In this document: piece after piece, positions 26,669-34,577 of the stretch
Layout of the letters: every line of letters starts with the position of its first letter
Position numbering within the stretch: the first letter of the stretch is position 1
Assembly: GCA_001872455.1 (NCBI GenBank)
Contig: MNXJ01000016.1
Span: 1-41,614 of the forward strand
Origin: Anaerolineae bacterium CG2_30_57_67
GTDB lineage: Bacteria > Chloroflexota > Anaerolineae > Anaerolineales > Villigracilaceae
Length of the DNA: 41,614 nt
Direction of reading: 5' to 3'
Notes under the pieces: generated by a model
Databases searched by the model: none
The model's input: only the letters and a program-made list of their open reading frames with translations
What the model was told of the DNA's origin: nothing
Program-made: the position numbers and the translations under genes

Positions 26669-27145
26669 AATCAGGTGTTGGAGTAAATCGGGTTTCAGGT
26701 GCGAGGTATCAGGTGTCGGGTTGGCGGCGCGGCGGGTGGAGATGATGGCGCAGAGGTAGTCGCCGAGCGTTTGCAGGTGTTTTTTGTAGCCGGGGCGGGG
26801 AATTTTTCGCCAGAGAATCCACGCGCCGGGCGAGATATAGGCGATGGCTTTCAGAATGGGCGTCCAGATGCGCGGCAGGTCATCCCAGGCATCCACGCCA
26901 AAGAGCGTATCCATAATTTTGCGGGCTTCGACGAGCATACGTTCTGCCAGGTGTTGGCAACACGGCGGGTGTGGCGCAGAATCAGGTCTTGGTAGGCGGA
27001 CAAGGCAACGGGGCGCAGAGAGGGTTCCACCAGTGCGCGGTAGTGGTCGTCCGGCCATCACTTTCAGCGGGCCAAGCGGCGATTTTTCGTTGAGGAACGC
27101 AATCAGCGTGGCCAGCCCCAAGCCGGGAGTGACTTTTTCGTTCAT
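26662..27145 (-). pseudogene. Cytochrome P450 fragment, truncated and frameshifted
   Basis: Three frame segments together read like the first half of a cytochrome P450. Segment 1 starts at ATG 27145 (overlapping the stop of the glycosylase gene) and includes LGPLKVMAG. After a shift near 27050, segment 2 reads DDHYRALVEPSLRPVALSAY, as in the P450 C-helix region. After a second shift near 26940, segment 3 has RMLVEARKIMDTLFGVD and later STRRA … DLLQHLI. The N-terminal 60-70 residues, the I-helix, ExxR and the heme-binding Cys are missing. It cannot be functional as shown. P450s in carotenoid clusters are often hydroxylases, but the role here is inference. The family call is by motif pattern only. 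Confidence 0.55.
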
Positions 27146-27576
27146 GTTTTGCGCCGTTCCCAGGTTTCCACTTCGCCGGGAATTACCGTCAGCAGCGGGT
27201 GGGGCTGAAGGCCGTTGGTCGGCGCGTTGGGTTGATGGCGCTGTGGGTCGCGTGTCAGTAATTTCTGTTGCAGATGCTGCCACTCGTAGCGCAGTTGGCC
27301 CTCCGTCACGGTCATTTTTGCAGCGGGGACTGTCAAATCCAGTTTTCCCGCGTCAAAGTGATAGCCGCGCCGCGCCGCCTCCTGGTAGATTTCTGCCAAA
27401 TAGGCGTTAATGGCGGCGATGGGTTCGGCCTGCGCCTTGAAACGCGCCAGCTGCGGGTGATTTTGATAGCCGCGCGTTTTGCCTTGCAACACGGCTTTCG
27501 CCAGCAGTCCCTCGCGCCAGACTGCGGTCAGGCCTTTGGTATCGAGGTAGGCGGGGTGTAGACTCCATAGGCGCAT
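27142..27576 (-). CDS. Pyrimidine-dimer DNA glycosylase (endonuclease V-like)
   Basis: A 144-aa protein of the Pyr_excise/T4 endonuclease V type, which cleaves the glycosyl bond at UV-induced cyclobutane dimers. Recognisable blocks are MRLWSLHPAYLDTKGL, AVWREGLLAKAVLQGKTRG and YQNHPQLARF, followed by a RGYHFD turn. The C-terminal extension (about 100-144) is Gln/Pro-rich and less conserved. It is downstream of the DICT and carotenoid genes on the same strand, which suggests induction together with light-protective functions. Start ATG 27576; its TGA overlaps the ATG of the P450 fragment. Confidence 0.82.
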   Translation of the reverse strand: MRLWSLHPAYLDTKGLTAVWREGLLAKAVLQGKTRGYQNHPQLARFKAQAEPIAAINAYLAEIYQEAARRGYHFDAGKLDLTVPAAKMTVTEGQLRYEWQHLQQKLLTRDPQRHQPNAPTNGLQPHPLLTVIPGEVETWERRKT

Positions 27577-27597
27577 TTTTCAAAACTCCGGGTTGGT

Positions 27598-28044
27598 TTA
27601 CTTTAGAAATTCCGGCAAAATGGGTTCGCCAATCTGTTGGGGAAACAGTTTGTGCATAACCGTCAGCACTTTGAAGGCAAAATTGGGGTCGAAGGTGTAA
27701 AAGCCCTCGTACATGCGCGGCTCGCCGGGCAGGCGGTCGGTGGGACTGATTTCCTCTGCCAGCAGAGTCATGTGAATGCCCGGCCCGTAGGCGATGACAA
27801 ACCAGTAGCGCTCCAGCGGCGTGCCGCTGGTATCCACGCTGATGGTGCGCGCAAAATTAGGCAGGGGCGCATCCGGCACACCGTAGAGCCACAGGTTGGT
27901 GGAAGCCTGCGCCACGCGCGTATAGCGTTCAGCCTGGTTGGTCACACGCGAGAAATATTGGAAGGAAACGTGTGTTTCCGACACACCGGGGCTGATGATG
28001 ATGGCATCTTCAATCATGTGGCTGATTTCAACCATGCCGTTCAC
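27598..28044 (-). CDS. Stand-alone DICT-like sensory domain protein
   Basis: A 148-aa protein whose core (SHMIED, SFQYFSRV … RYTRVAQ, LWLYGVPDA, PLERYWFVIAYGPG) follows the DICT sensory-domain pattern, also present in the cyclase two genes upstream (SHSIEE, FAGFQRF, VYIFGEAD, PLTAEWFILF). It has no output domain. Start is taken as GTG 28044; an internal ATG at 28035 is possible. It follows the CrtI-like gene by 9 nt. Two DICT proteins in one operon suggest a shared signal or a heteromeric sensor (inference). Confidence 0.68.
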   Translation of the reverse strand: MNGMVEISHMIEDAIIISPGVSETHVSFQYFSRVTNQAERYTRVAQASTNLWLYGVPDAPLPNFARTISVDTSGTPLERYWFVIAYGPGIHMTLLAEEISPTDRLPGEPRMYEGFYTFDPNFAFKVLTVMHKLFPQQIGEPILPEFLK

Positions 28045-28053
28045 CGTTTTTTT

Positions 28054-29508
28054 TCACCTTTTTTTTTGCCCATTGACCAGCCCCGCCACCCGCATGGCGC
28101 CCAGCGTCACACCGGCGGTGGATTGACCGGGAAAAATACTATCGCCCACAAGCCATAAATTTCGCAAGCCCGTCTGCGGGCCGCGCGCGGAAAACAGAGA
28201 AGTTTGTGGAAATCCGCCCACCATGCCCTGCGGACGGTGGGTGTAAAACGCATACGTTCGCGGCGCGCCGGGCAGAATCAGTTCGGCGGCGGCGCGAAAA
28301 CCGGGCAGAGCGCGCTCGGCAGCGGTCAATACCTTTTGCGCGTAGGCCGCCTTGCGCTCCTGGTAGGCAGTTTCGCTCAGCCCCTGCCAGTCGCGGATGC
28401 GCGTGTGGGTCGAGAGAATCGCAGCGCGCATTCCCGCCGGAGCGCGCGAGGCATCGTCGAGCGGCGAAAGCGAGATGAACACGGAATTGCCCTCGCCCAG
28501 CGGTTGATTCACATCCACAATCACCTGATGATGGGTGATGGGATGGGAGATTTTCTCCGCCCGAACTCCGGCGTGGATGACGAAAGCGCCCCACATGGCT
28601 GCACGGGAGCGCGTCTCCCGCTGCAGGCTGCCCGGCGCGGCTTCGCCGAGCAGCGTTTCCAACGCCCAGGGGGTGACGTTGGCGAGGAAGCAATCAGCCT
28701 CGAAGCGCATTTCCTTCGCCGTCAGCGCTGCCTGCGCCGCGCCGTTGACCGTTTCCAGGCCGGTCACCCGCTGACGGTACTCGACCTGGCCGCCGTTGGC
28801 GCGAATCCAATTGACCAGGGTTTCGGCAATCGCGCCCATGCCGCCGCGCACATGCATCACGCCCCGCCGCGGCAAATCCAGCACGGACGCGCCGTAGAGC
28901 GCATCGGCCTGGTCGCTGATGGCTTGCGCCGAAATCAGCAGGCTGCCATCCACAAAAGCTTTGAACTCCGGGGTCGTCTCGCGCGGCAGCAGATGCCGAA
29001 TTTTGCGAAAAAGATATGGCGCAGCGGCCAGAGTCTCTGGGCGCAGGGCCAGCGGCAGGCGGGCGACCTCGCCGAGGGTGACGGGCGGCCAGGGAAAATC
29101 GCGGGCCGAAAGTTCCCAGGCGATTTTGGCGAATTGTTCCTGCTTTTGCCAGAAGCGCGCCGAAAACGGGAAGTGGGTCTGGTACTCTGCGCGCCAGCGG
29201 GCCGGGTCCACCCATTGATGGATGGTCTGCTCGGGCAAATGTGTCGCCCAGGCGGCATCGTGGATGGGCGTCACCGGCCATTGCAGGCCGAGAATTTCGG
29301 CGACGCGGGTGTGCGGCCCGGCGGGGTCGAATCCGCCTGCCAGCGTGGCACCCGCGTCAAAGCGGTAGCCTTTGTGGGTGAAGGTTCCGGCGCAGCCGCC
29401 GGGGTAAGTCCCGGCTTCGAGAACGGTGACTTGCCAGCCTCGTTTGAGCAAGAGCGCAGCGGCGGTCAACCCGCCCATTCCCGCGCCGATGATGACAGCG
29501 CGAGACAT
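28054..29508 (-). CDS. CrtI/CRTISO-like phytoene desaturase or carotenoid isomerase
   Basis: A 484-aa FAD-dependent oxidoreductase of the carotenoid desaturase/isomerase group. N-terminal dinucleotide fold: AVIIGAGMGGLTAAALLLKRG, then EAGTYPGGCAGTF and GYRFDAGATL. The C-terminal flavin-contact region is LWLVGDSIFPGQSTAGVTLG. Such enzymes dehydrogenate or isomerise lycopene precursors; desaturase versus isomerase cannot be settled here. Its start codon overlaps the stop of the cyclase gene (TAATG). Phytoene synthase lies 8 kb away on the divergent strand, under the same presumed regulator. Confidence 0.85.
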   Translation of the reverse strand: MSRAVIIGAGMGGLTAAALLLKRGWQVTVLEAGTYPGGCAGTFTHKGYRFDAGATLAGGFDPAGPHTRVAEILGLQWPVTPIHDAAWATHLPEQTIHQWVDPARWRAEYQTHFPFSARFWQKQEQFAKIAWELSARDFPWPPVTLGEVARLPLALRPETLAAAPYLFRKIRHLLPRETTPEFKAFVDGSLLISAQAISDQADALYGASVLDLPRRGVMHVRGGMGAIAETLVNWIRANGGQVEYRQRVTGLETVNGAAQAALTAKEMRFEADCFLANVTPWALETLLGEAAPGSLQRETRSRAAMWGAFVIHAGVRAEKISHPITHHQVIVDVNQPLGEGNSVFISLSPLDDASRAPAGMRAAILSTHTRIRDWQGLSETAYQERKAAYAQKVLTAAERALPGFRAAAELILPGAPRTYAFYTHRPQGMVGGFPQTSLFSARGPQTGLRNLWLVGDSIFPGQSTAGVTLGAMRVAGLVNGQKKR

Positions 29509-30851
29509 TATTTCACCTGCTCAGCGTTTGACGAGTCCTGGCTGTTTTTGATTTCAAAATCTCCCAGGGCAGCAAACTCGGCGCTGTACATGCGCTGATA
29601 GCCTTTGCCCTTGATTTGTGTTTCGCGCCCATGCCATTGCGTTGGTCTGCCAACGGCGCGATAGGTGGCCTCATCCAAACTGAAGCCATTGACGGGAGAT
29701 TGGGCTTGCAGTCGGCTGGCAAAATTGACTGCATCGCCGATGATGGTAATTTCGCGCCGTGAGACAGAACCCAGGCGGGCAACCATGCACGGGCCAGTGG
29801 CAATGCCAATGCGGGTGTTGAGTTGAAGGCCCAGGTGGGCAATTTGTTGCTGGTTGAAGAGCGCCAGACGGCGCTGCATGGAAATCGCGGCGCTGACCGC
29901 GTTTTGTGGCTCGTTGAAAAAAGCCATCAAGCCATCGCCCAAAAATTTGTCAATATCGCCGTTGTGTTCGTAAATGGCGGTTGCCAGCAGGTCGAAGTAG
30001 CGATTGAGATTTTGGGTGAGCAGCGCCGGGTCGCCTTGCTCAAACAATGGGGTGAACTCTTTGATGTCGGTGAACAAGATGGTCAACTGTCGGCGTTCCG
30101 GCGCGAAGGTATCATTTTGCTCATTTTCGGCAATATTTAGCGTATCGTCCCAGGCTTTGCGCGAAACCAGCGTGCGCACCAGGGCTTCCATGCGTTCCAG
30201 GGCGGCGGTTCGGTCTTGCAGGTTGCCGTACAGGGCGTTCAATTGGGTTTGCGTGCGGTCCATGTACCCGGCAAATTGATTGAGATAGGTGTTGACCGGC
30301 AGGGTAGCTTCCAGCGGCGCGGGCGTAAAGGGCGGTTCGTCCAGCCCCAGCGCCTGATGCAAAAGCCGCGTCGCTGGTTGGACGAGGTGGTCTTCCAGCG
30401 CGACCATGCCCTGATAGAGCCTGCCGCGCCCGAAACGGCTCTCGCGCACCGAGGTTGTCAGGTGGCCGATTTCGCGCGTCAGCAGGGCAATCTCAAAGCG
30501 TGGATGCGCAAACAGAATGAACCACTCCGCTGTCAGCGGCGCGCCCGGCTGCAGGGCAACGTAGTCCAGGTTGGCAATCGCCGGAGTGGCGCTGTCGGCC
30601 TCGCCGAAAATGTACACTTTTTTGCAGCGCGAGGCCAGCAGCCGAAAGCGGTTGGCCTGCGGCAGGAAGGCCGAAAATCGCTGGAATCCCGCAAAAAAGA
30701 TGGCATCCAGCCCATGCCGCATGACAGTTTCTTCGATGCTGTGACTGACCGCCAGCAATGAAGCCACCGAAGACGTGCGCGTGGCGCTCATTTCGGTCTG
30801 ACGGGTGGCGTTCAGCGTGTAGAGCGAGAGGGTCTGGATGTTGGGCAGCAT
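29508..30851 (-). CDS. DICT-domain class III adenylate cyclase
   Basis: A 447-aa signalling enzyme. Residues about 30-150 form a DICT sensory domain (SHSIEETVMRHG, FFAGFQRF, KKVYIFGEAD, APLTAEWFILF), followed by a helical linker with a heptad-like region (about 195-245) and a class III cyclase (about 250-420). Cyclase residues are complete: Asp262 (FTDIKEFT), Asp306 with Lys302 (DKFLGDG), and the IIGDAVNFASR block with Asp, Asn and Arg. It should make cAMP, assuming the Lys/Asp pair sets specificity. It sits inside the B12-regulator/carotenoid operon, 3 nt after the MFS gene and overlapping the CrtI-like gene. DICT domains are often found in light-associated proteins; the ligand is unknown. 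Confidence 0.88.
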   Translation of the reverse strand: MLPNIQTLSLYTLNATRQTEMSATRTSSVASLLAVSHSIEETVMRHGLDAIFFAGFQRFSAFLPQANRFRLLASRCKKVYIFGEADSATPAIANLDYVALQPGAPLTAEWFILFAHPRFEIALLTREIGHLTTSVRESRFGRGRLYQGMVALEDHLVQPATRLLHQALGLDEPPFTPAPLEATLPVNTYLNQFAGYMDRTQTQLNALYGNLQDRTAALERMEALVRTLVSRKAWDDTLNIAENEQNDTFAPERRQLTILFTDIKEFTPLFEQGDPALLTQNLNRYFDLLATAIYEHNGDIDKFLGDGLMAFFNEPQNAVSAAISMQRRLALFNQQQIAHLGLQLNTRIGIATGPCMVARLGSVSRREITIIGDAVNFASRLQAQSPVNGFSLDEATYRAVGRPTQWHGRETQIKGKGYQRMYSAEFAALGDFEIKNSQDSSNAEQVK

Positions 30852-30854
30852 GGG

Positions 30855-32129
30855 TTAGTGGGAAACGTTGGTGGCAGGAACAGAGCTTTTGGCCCGAATT
30901 TCTGCCGCAATCGGATGGTCGTAAATGACACGCCAGACGTAGACACTCAGCGCGGTTAAAACCACTGCGCCAAACGCGCCCGGCGTCCACGCGCCCACGC
31001 TTTGCAGCAGCACGCCGCCCAAAATGGGGGCCACGATGCGGGTGGAACTTTCAATGGAGGCCGAAAAGCCCAAAATACCGCCAATTTCTTGCGGCTGTAC
31101 TGCCTTGGTCAGCGTGGAGGAAAGCAGGGTGTTCAGCACGCCGCCCGAAATGGCGGTGGGCGTCAGCACCACAATCAGCCAGAAGACGCTCGGGGCCAGC
31201 GCCCAGCCCAGCAGCGCAAACGCCATGACAATTACTGAGATGGTAATCAGCACATCTTCGCGGTAGGCTTTGGTCAGGAGGCCAATCAGAAAACCTTGCA
31301 CAAAAACCGACAGCACGCCGACATAGGTCAGCACAAAACCGGTGTCGCGCGCGGTCAGTTGAAATTTTTGCAGGGCGTAGGCGGCGAACATGGTTTGGAA
31401 AATGGCAAACGCCAACCCAAAGAAGAAGCGGGTAATCAGCAAAGAGCCGCTGAACGGGCGCTGGAGCGCTTTCAGCAGCGCGTCGAGCGTCACCGGCGCG
31501 CGTTTATCGGGCATTTCGGCGCGTTTTTCGGCGGTCAGCGATTCGGGCAGCCAGAAGTAAATCAACAGCAGGTTGATGAAGGAGAGCGCCGATGCGGCGA
31601 AAGCCGGGACGGCGTAGCCCCACTGACTGAGCAGGCCGCCGGTGGCCGGGCCGATGATGAAGCCCAGCCCGAAGGCGGCGCCAATCAGGCCGAGGCCTTT
31701 GGAGCGGCTCTGGACGTCGGTCACATCGGAGATGTAGGCTTGCGCCACGGACAGGTTGCCGCCGGTCAGGCCGTCAATGATGCGGCTGAGGAAGAGAATC
31801 GCCAGCACGAACAGGTTGGCGCTTTGTGGGCTGAAACTTTTTGCCAGCGCGTTGCCGATGGGGTCGGCCAGACCCAGCAAGACGAAGCCCAAAAACGTTC
31901 CGCCAACCGAGGCCAGCAGAATCGGGCGGCGGCCAAAACGGTCTGAGAGCCGCCCCAACAGCGGCGCGCCAATCAATTGCATGGCGGCGTAAGAAGCCAC
32001 CAGCAGGCCGACCACCAGTTGGGTAGCGCCGTATTTTTCGGCGTAGTAGGGCAGCAGCGGCAAAATCAGGCTGAAGCCGAGCAGGTCAATAAAGACCACA
32101 AAAATAACGGAGAAGAGACGCTTGTTCAT
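30855..32129 (-). CDS. MFS efflux transporter (TetA-like)
   Basis: A 424-aa transporter with 12 hydrophobic segments. The loop 2-3 signature GRLSDRFGRRPILLAS (about residues 58-73) is the drug:H+ antiporter motif A, and IDLLGFSLILPLLPYY in the first segment is typical of the TetA/DHA1 type. Substrate unknown; it sits in the light-response operon. Confidence 0.9.
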   Translation of the reverse strand: MNKRLFSVIFVVFIDLLGFSLILPLLPYYAEKYGATQLVVGLLVASYAAMQLIGAPLLGRLSDRFGRRPILLASVGGTFLGFVLLGLADPIGNALAKSFSPQSANLFVLAILFLSRIIDGLTGGNLSVAQAYISDVTDVQSRSKGLGLIGAAFGLGFIIGPATGGLLSQWGYAVPAFAASALSFINLLLIYFWLPESLTAEKRAEMPDKRAPVTLDALLKALQRPFSGSLLITRFFFGLAFAIFQTMFAAYALQKFQLTARDTGFVLTYVGVLSVFVQGFLIGLLTKAYREDVLITISVIVMAFALLGWALAPSVFWLIVVLTPTAISGGVLNTLLSSTLTKAVQPQEIGGILGFSASIESSTRIVAPILGGVLLQSVGAWTPGAFGAVVLTALSVYVWRVIYDHPIAAEIRAKSSVPATNVSH

Positions 32130-32136
32130 ATTTTTT

Positions 32137-32173
32137 AGTTTTCCAGTTTTTCAGTTTTCCGGTTGTCCGGTTA
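32137..32173 (+). repeat. CCAGTTTTTCAG-type low-complexity repeat
   Basis: A pyrimidine-rich stretch with repeated (T)CCAGTT / CCGGTT units between the MFS and Rieske genes. It is related to 34549-34571. Confidence 0.4.
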
Positions 32174-32537
32174 GATTGTGACGAAAACGTCTTCGCCTTC
32201 CAGGCTGACGAGGTAGGTATGGATGGGAGCCGGTTTTTTGCCCATGGCCACCATGCGGCGTGTCCATTCAGGTAATTTGGCCCCGGCGAAACTGGTGACC
32301 CAATCGAGGTTTTCGCCGGTGCACATGTCAAATTTGCTGCCGTGAAACGGGCAGGTGATAACGTTGCCGTCAATTTTTCCGGAGCCAATGGGCAGCCCCC
32401 AGGTGCGGACAGTGGTTTTCAACCGCGCAGAAGCCGGTTTCGGTGCGGTTGACGACAATCGCTGTGCCGCCGGCGCGGACAATACGGACTTTGCCCATTT
32501 GGAATTCATGGATTTTTCCGATGTTGATTTTGTTCAT
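32171..32537 (-). pseudogene. Rieske [2Fe-2S] ferredoxin-like gene with frameshift
   Basis: From ATG 32537 the frame reads MNKINIGKIHEFQMGKVR and reaches HCPHLG, then shifts at a G5 run on the coding strand (plus-strand C5 at 32396-32400). With one G removed, it continues LPIGSGKIDGN … TCPFHGSKFD and ends at 32171, giving a protein of about 121 aa. Both cluster motifs, CPHLG and CPFHG (CxH and CxxH), would then be present. This is an intact-looking small Rieske protein apart from the single-base indel. It would carry electrons, possibly for an oxygenase or the P450, but no reductase is visible. Confidence 0.75.
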
Positions 32538-32576
32538 TTTTTATTCCTTTTCTGAAACGAGAGCATTCGATTGCTG

Positions 32577-32906
32577 TTATTCGGCGTGCTTTCCCAGCCA
32601 GAATTTGCGCCAGTCGCCGCCGCTGATTTGCAGCGTCAAAAAGGCGTACAGGCTGCCAGCGAAGAAGCCGAGCGTCATCATGGCAATCGTCCACAAGATG
32701 GCGACGGGCAGCGATTTTTCACGGTAAATAATCCAGCCAGAGAAGAGCGTGAAGCCGGTGTACAAATCCACCAGCGAGACGATGCCCCAGGGCATGGCAA
32801 TCAGTTTGCCGCCTTCAGCGAAAAAATCACCCTGAGTGAAGGCGAAGATGAGAATGGCGGTCATGGCAAGTGTGCCAAGCGCGGCGATGGTTTTGGCGAG
32901 TTTCAT
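32577..32906 (-). CDS. DUF1475-like small membrane protein
   Basis: A 109-aa protein with three hydrophobic segments and the DUF1475-like phrase SGWIIYREKSLPVAILW. Function unknown. It follows the DUF1295 gene by 3 nt, so it is in the same operon. Confidence 0.7.
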   Translation of the reverse strand: MKLAKTIAALGTLAMTAILIFAFTQGDFFAEGGKLIAMPWGIVSLVDLYTGFTLFSGWIIYREKSLPVAILWTIAMMTLGFFAGSLYAFLTLQISGGDWRKFWLGKHAE

Positions 32907-32909
32907 GGG

Positions 32910-33701
32910 TTAGTCCTTTTTGCGCGGAAGCAAGCGCGGGAAAAAATCGGGTGTGTTAGCGATATATTCAGCGTAGCCGGGTTTGGTCGCTTTGAGAGTT
33001 TTTTCAAGCAGGGCCACGCCGGAGACTTTCATCAGCAGAAAGGTCATAATCAGCGGGCTGAAAATGCTCCACCAGCCGCCGGCGGCGAGGGCGATGAGAT
33101 AGAATCCCCACCATTGAGCGGCGTCGCCGAAGTAGTTGGGGTGACGGGTGCGCCCCCAGAATCCGGTGAAAAGTAATTTACCTTTGTTGGCCGGGTTGGA
33201 TTTGAATTGCGCCAACTGATAGTCGCCACCGGCTTCAAAAGCGAAACCTATCAGCCAGAACAAGGCTCCGAGAAAATCTAGCCCGTTCAGGGCCGGGTTG
33301 GCGCCGCCGGTTTGAGCCGCCAGAAGCGGAATGGCAATGATCCACATCAACACGCCTTGCAGGAAGAAAACCTTAAAAAAACTGCGCCACCACCAGGCCG
33401 CACCCGCTTCCTGTCGCCATTTAGCATAGCGAAAATCTTCGGGATGGCCGGCGTTGCGCTGGAGAATGTAGAGCGAAAGCCGCAGACCCCAAAGGCTGAC
33501 GATGATGCCCAGCAAAATCATCCGCGCCGAAAACCCGCCGGGGACGAGCCAGGTGCCAGCCCAAAAGGTGATGACAAAGCCCGTTCCCCAGAAAATATCA
33601 ACGATGCTGGCGTTTTTTAGCGCCAGGCTGATCAGCCACAGAGCAATCATTAGGCCGAGAATAATCAGGCCAGTGTTGAGCCAGAGTGTGAGAAATGACA
33701 T
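32910..33701 (-). CDS. DUF1295 (steroid 5-alpha-reductase/isoprenylcysteine methyltransferase-like) membrane protein
   Basis: A 263-aa polytopic protein. The C-terminal signature (TGFWGRTRHPNYFGDAAQWWGFY) spans two helices and is typical of DUF1295, related to 3-oxo-5-alpha-steroid 4-dehydrogenases and ICMT-like enzymes. A reductase or methyltransferase acting on a lipid or isoprenoid is plausible because of the carotenoid context, but this is inference. Confidence 0.85.
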   Translation of the reverse strand: MSFLTLWLNTGLIILGLMIALWLISLALKNASIVDIFWGTGFVITFWAGTWLVPGGFSARMILLGIIVSLWGLRLSLYILQRNAGHPEDFRYAKWRQEAGAAWWWRSFFKVFFLQGVLMWIIAIPLLAAQTGGANPALNGLDFLGALFWLIGFAFEAGGDYQLAQFKSNPANKGKLLFTGFWGRTRHPNYFGDAAQWWGFYLIALAAGGWWSIFSPLIMTFLLMKVSGVALLEKTLKATKPGYAEYIANTPDFFPRLLPRKKD

Positions 33702-33704
33702 GGG

Positions 33705-34542
33705 TTACTCCTTAGAGATGCAGGCAAAACCGAGCGCGCCAATACCCAGGTGCGCGCCCAGTACCGGCGTGATTTGTACTACTGGAATGGCGTCATTCGG
33801 CCAATAGGCGCGAACAGTTTCAAGCATAGCGGCGGCTTCTCCTGGAATGCCGGCATGGACGATGGCGAGACGTTCAAACGGAGCGTATTGCTCCAACCAA
33901 GCCAGCAGTTGCGCGGTGGCATTTTTTTGCGTGCGGGCGCGCTGAACGACGGGCTTTGCCCATGTGCATGTGCAACAGCGGCTTGATTTTGAGAAATTCA
34001 CCGATGTGCGCCACGGCGCTATTCATGCGTCCACTTCGACGCAAGTATTCAAGCGTTTTGAGCGCAGCAAAGACGTAACTGCGCTGCATTTGCCCGGTCA
34101 GCGCCGCTACAATTTGGGACATGGAATTGCCCGATGCGGCCAGTTGGGCTGCTTTTTCCACCAAAAAGCCCGTTCCGAGGCTAAGTTGGGTCGAATCCAG
34201 AACATAAACCGGAAAGCGGGAAAACTGTTTGGCGGCAACCCGCGCGTCGTTGACGGTGGCGCTCAGGCTTTCAGCAATGTGGATGGAGAGAATCTCTGTC
34301 GCGCCCTCATCGGCCAGACGCTGATAGAGTTGTTGCAAGGCGTGCGGATTGGGCGATGCCGTTTTCGGAAAGGGGTTCAGGTCTGGCAGTTGGCGATAGA
34401 ATTCCTCGCGCGAAAGGTCTACACCATCCAGATAGGCCTTGTCTCCGATGTGGATGTTGAGCGGCATAACGGCAATGCCTAACTCGCGGATGGTTTCAAC
34501 GGGTAAATCACAGGTGCTGTCAGTAACGATGCGGATGGTCAT
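33705..34542 (-). pseudogene. DegV-family fatty-acid-binding protein gene with a frameshift
   Basis: From ATG 34542: TDSTCDLPVETIRELGI, PKTASPNPHALQQLY and SIHIAESLS, all DegV features of the N-terminal lobe. The frame then breaks near 33957-33965, where a single-base change turns HMHMGKA into a nonsense tail. In the neighbouring frame the sequence continues KPVVQRARTQKNATAQLLAW … VVQITPVLGAHLGIGALG to 33705. The restored product is about 279 aa, the usual DegV length. DegV proteins bind fatty acids for fatty acid kinase; no kinase gene is here. Indel or assembly error. Confidence 0.8.
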
Positions 34543-34548
34543 AAGATT

Positions 34549-34571
34549 TCCAGTTATTCGGTTATCCAGTT
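34549..34571 (+). repeat. CCAGTTATTCGGTTATCCAGTT-type repeat
   Basis: Two tandem CCAGTTAT / CGGTTATC units between the degV start and the upstream membrane gene. Substitutions between the units are largely transitions. Confidence 0.4.
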
Positions 34572-34577
34572 CAAGAT

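Noticed and set aside
26185-26670. 161-codon minus-strand frame that starts like an ABC ATPase
   Set aside because: Only the first 20 or so residues are ABC-like; the rest is antisense of the glycosyltransferase, so it is a fragment, not a gene.
28204-29598. Long plus-strand open frame (464 codons) opposite the CrtI-like gene
   Set aside because: Antisense shadow of a clear flavoprotein gene; composition is Arg/Gly-rich and matches no family.
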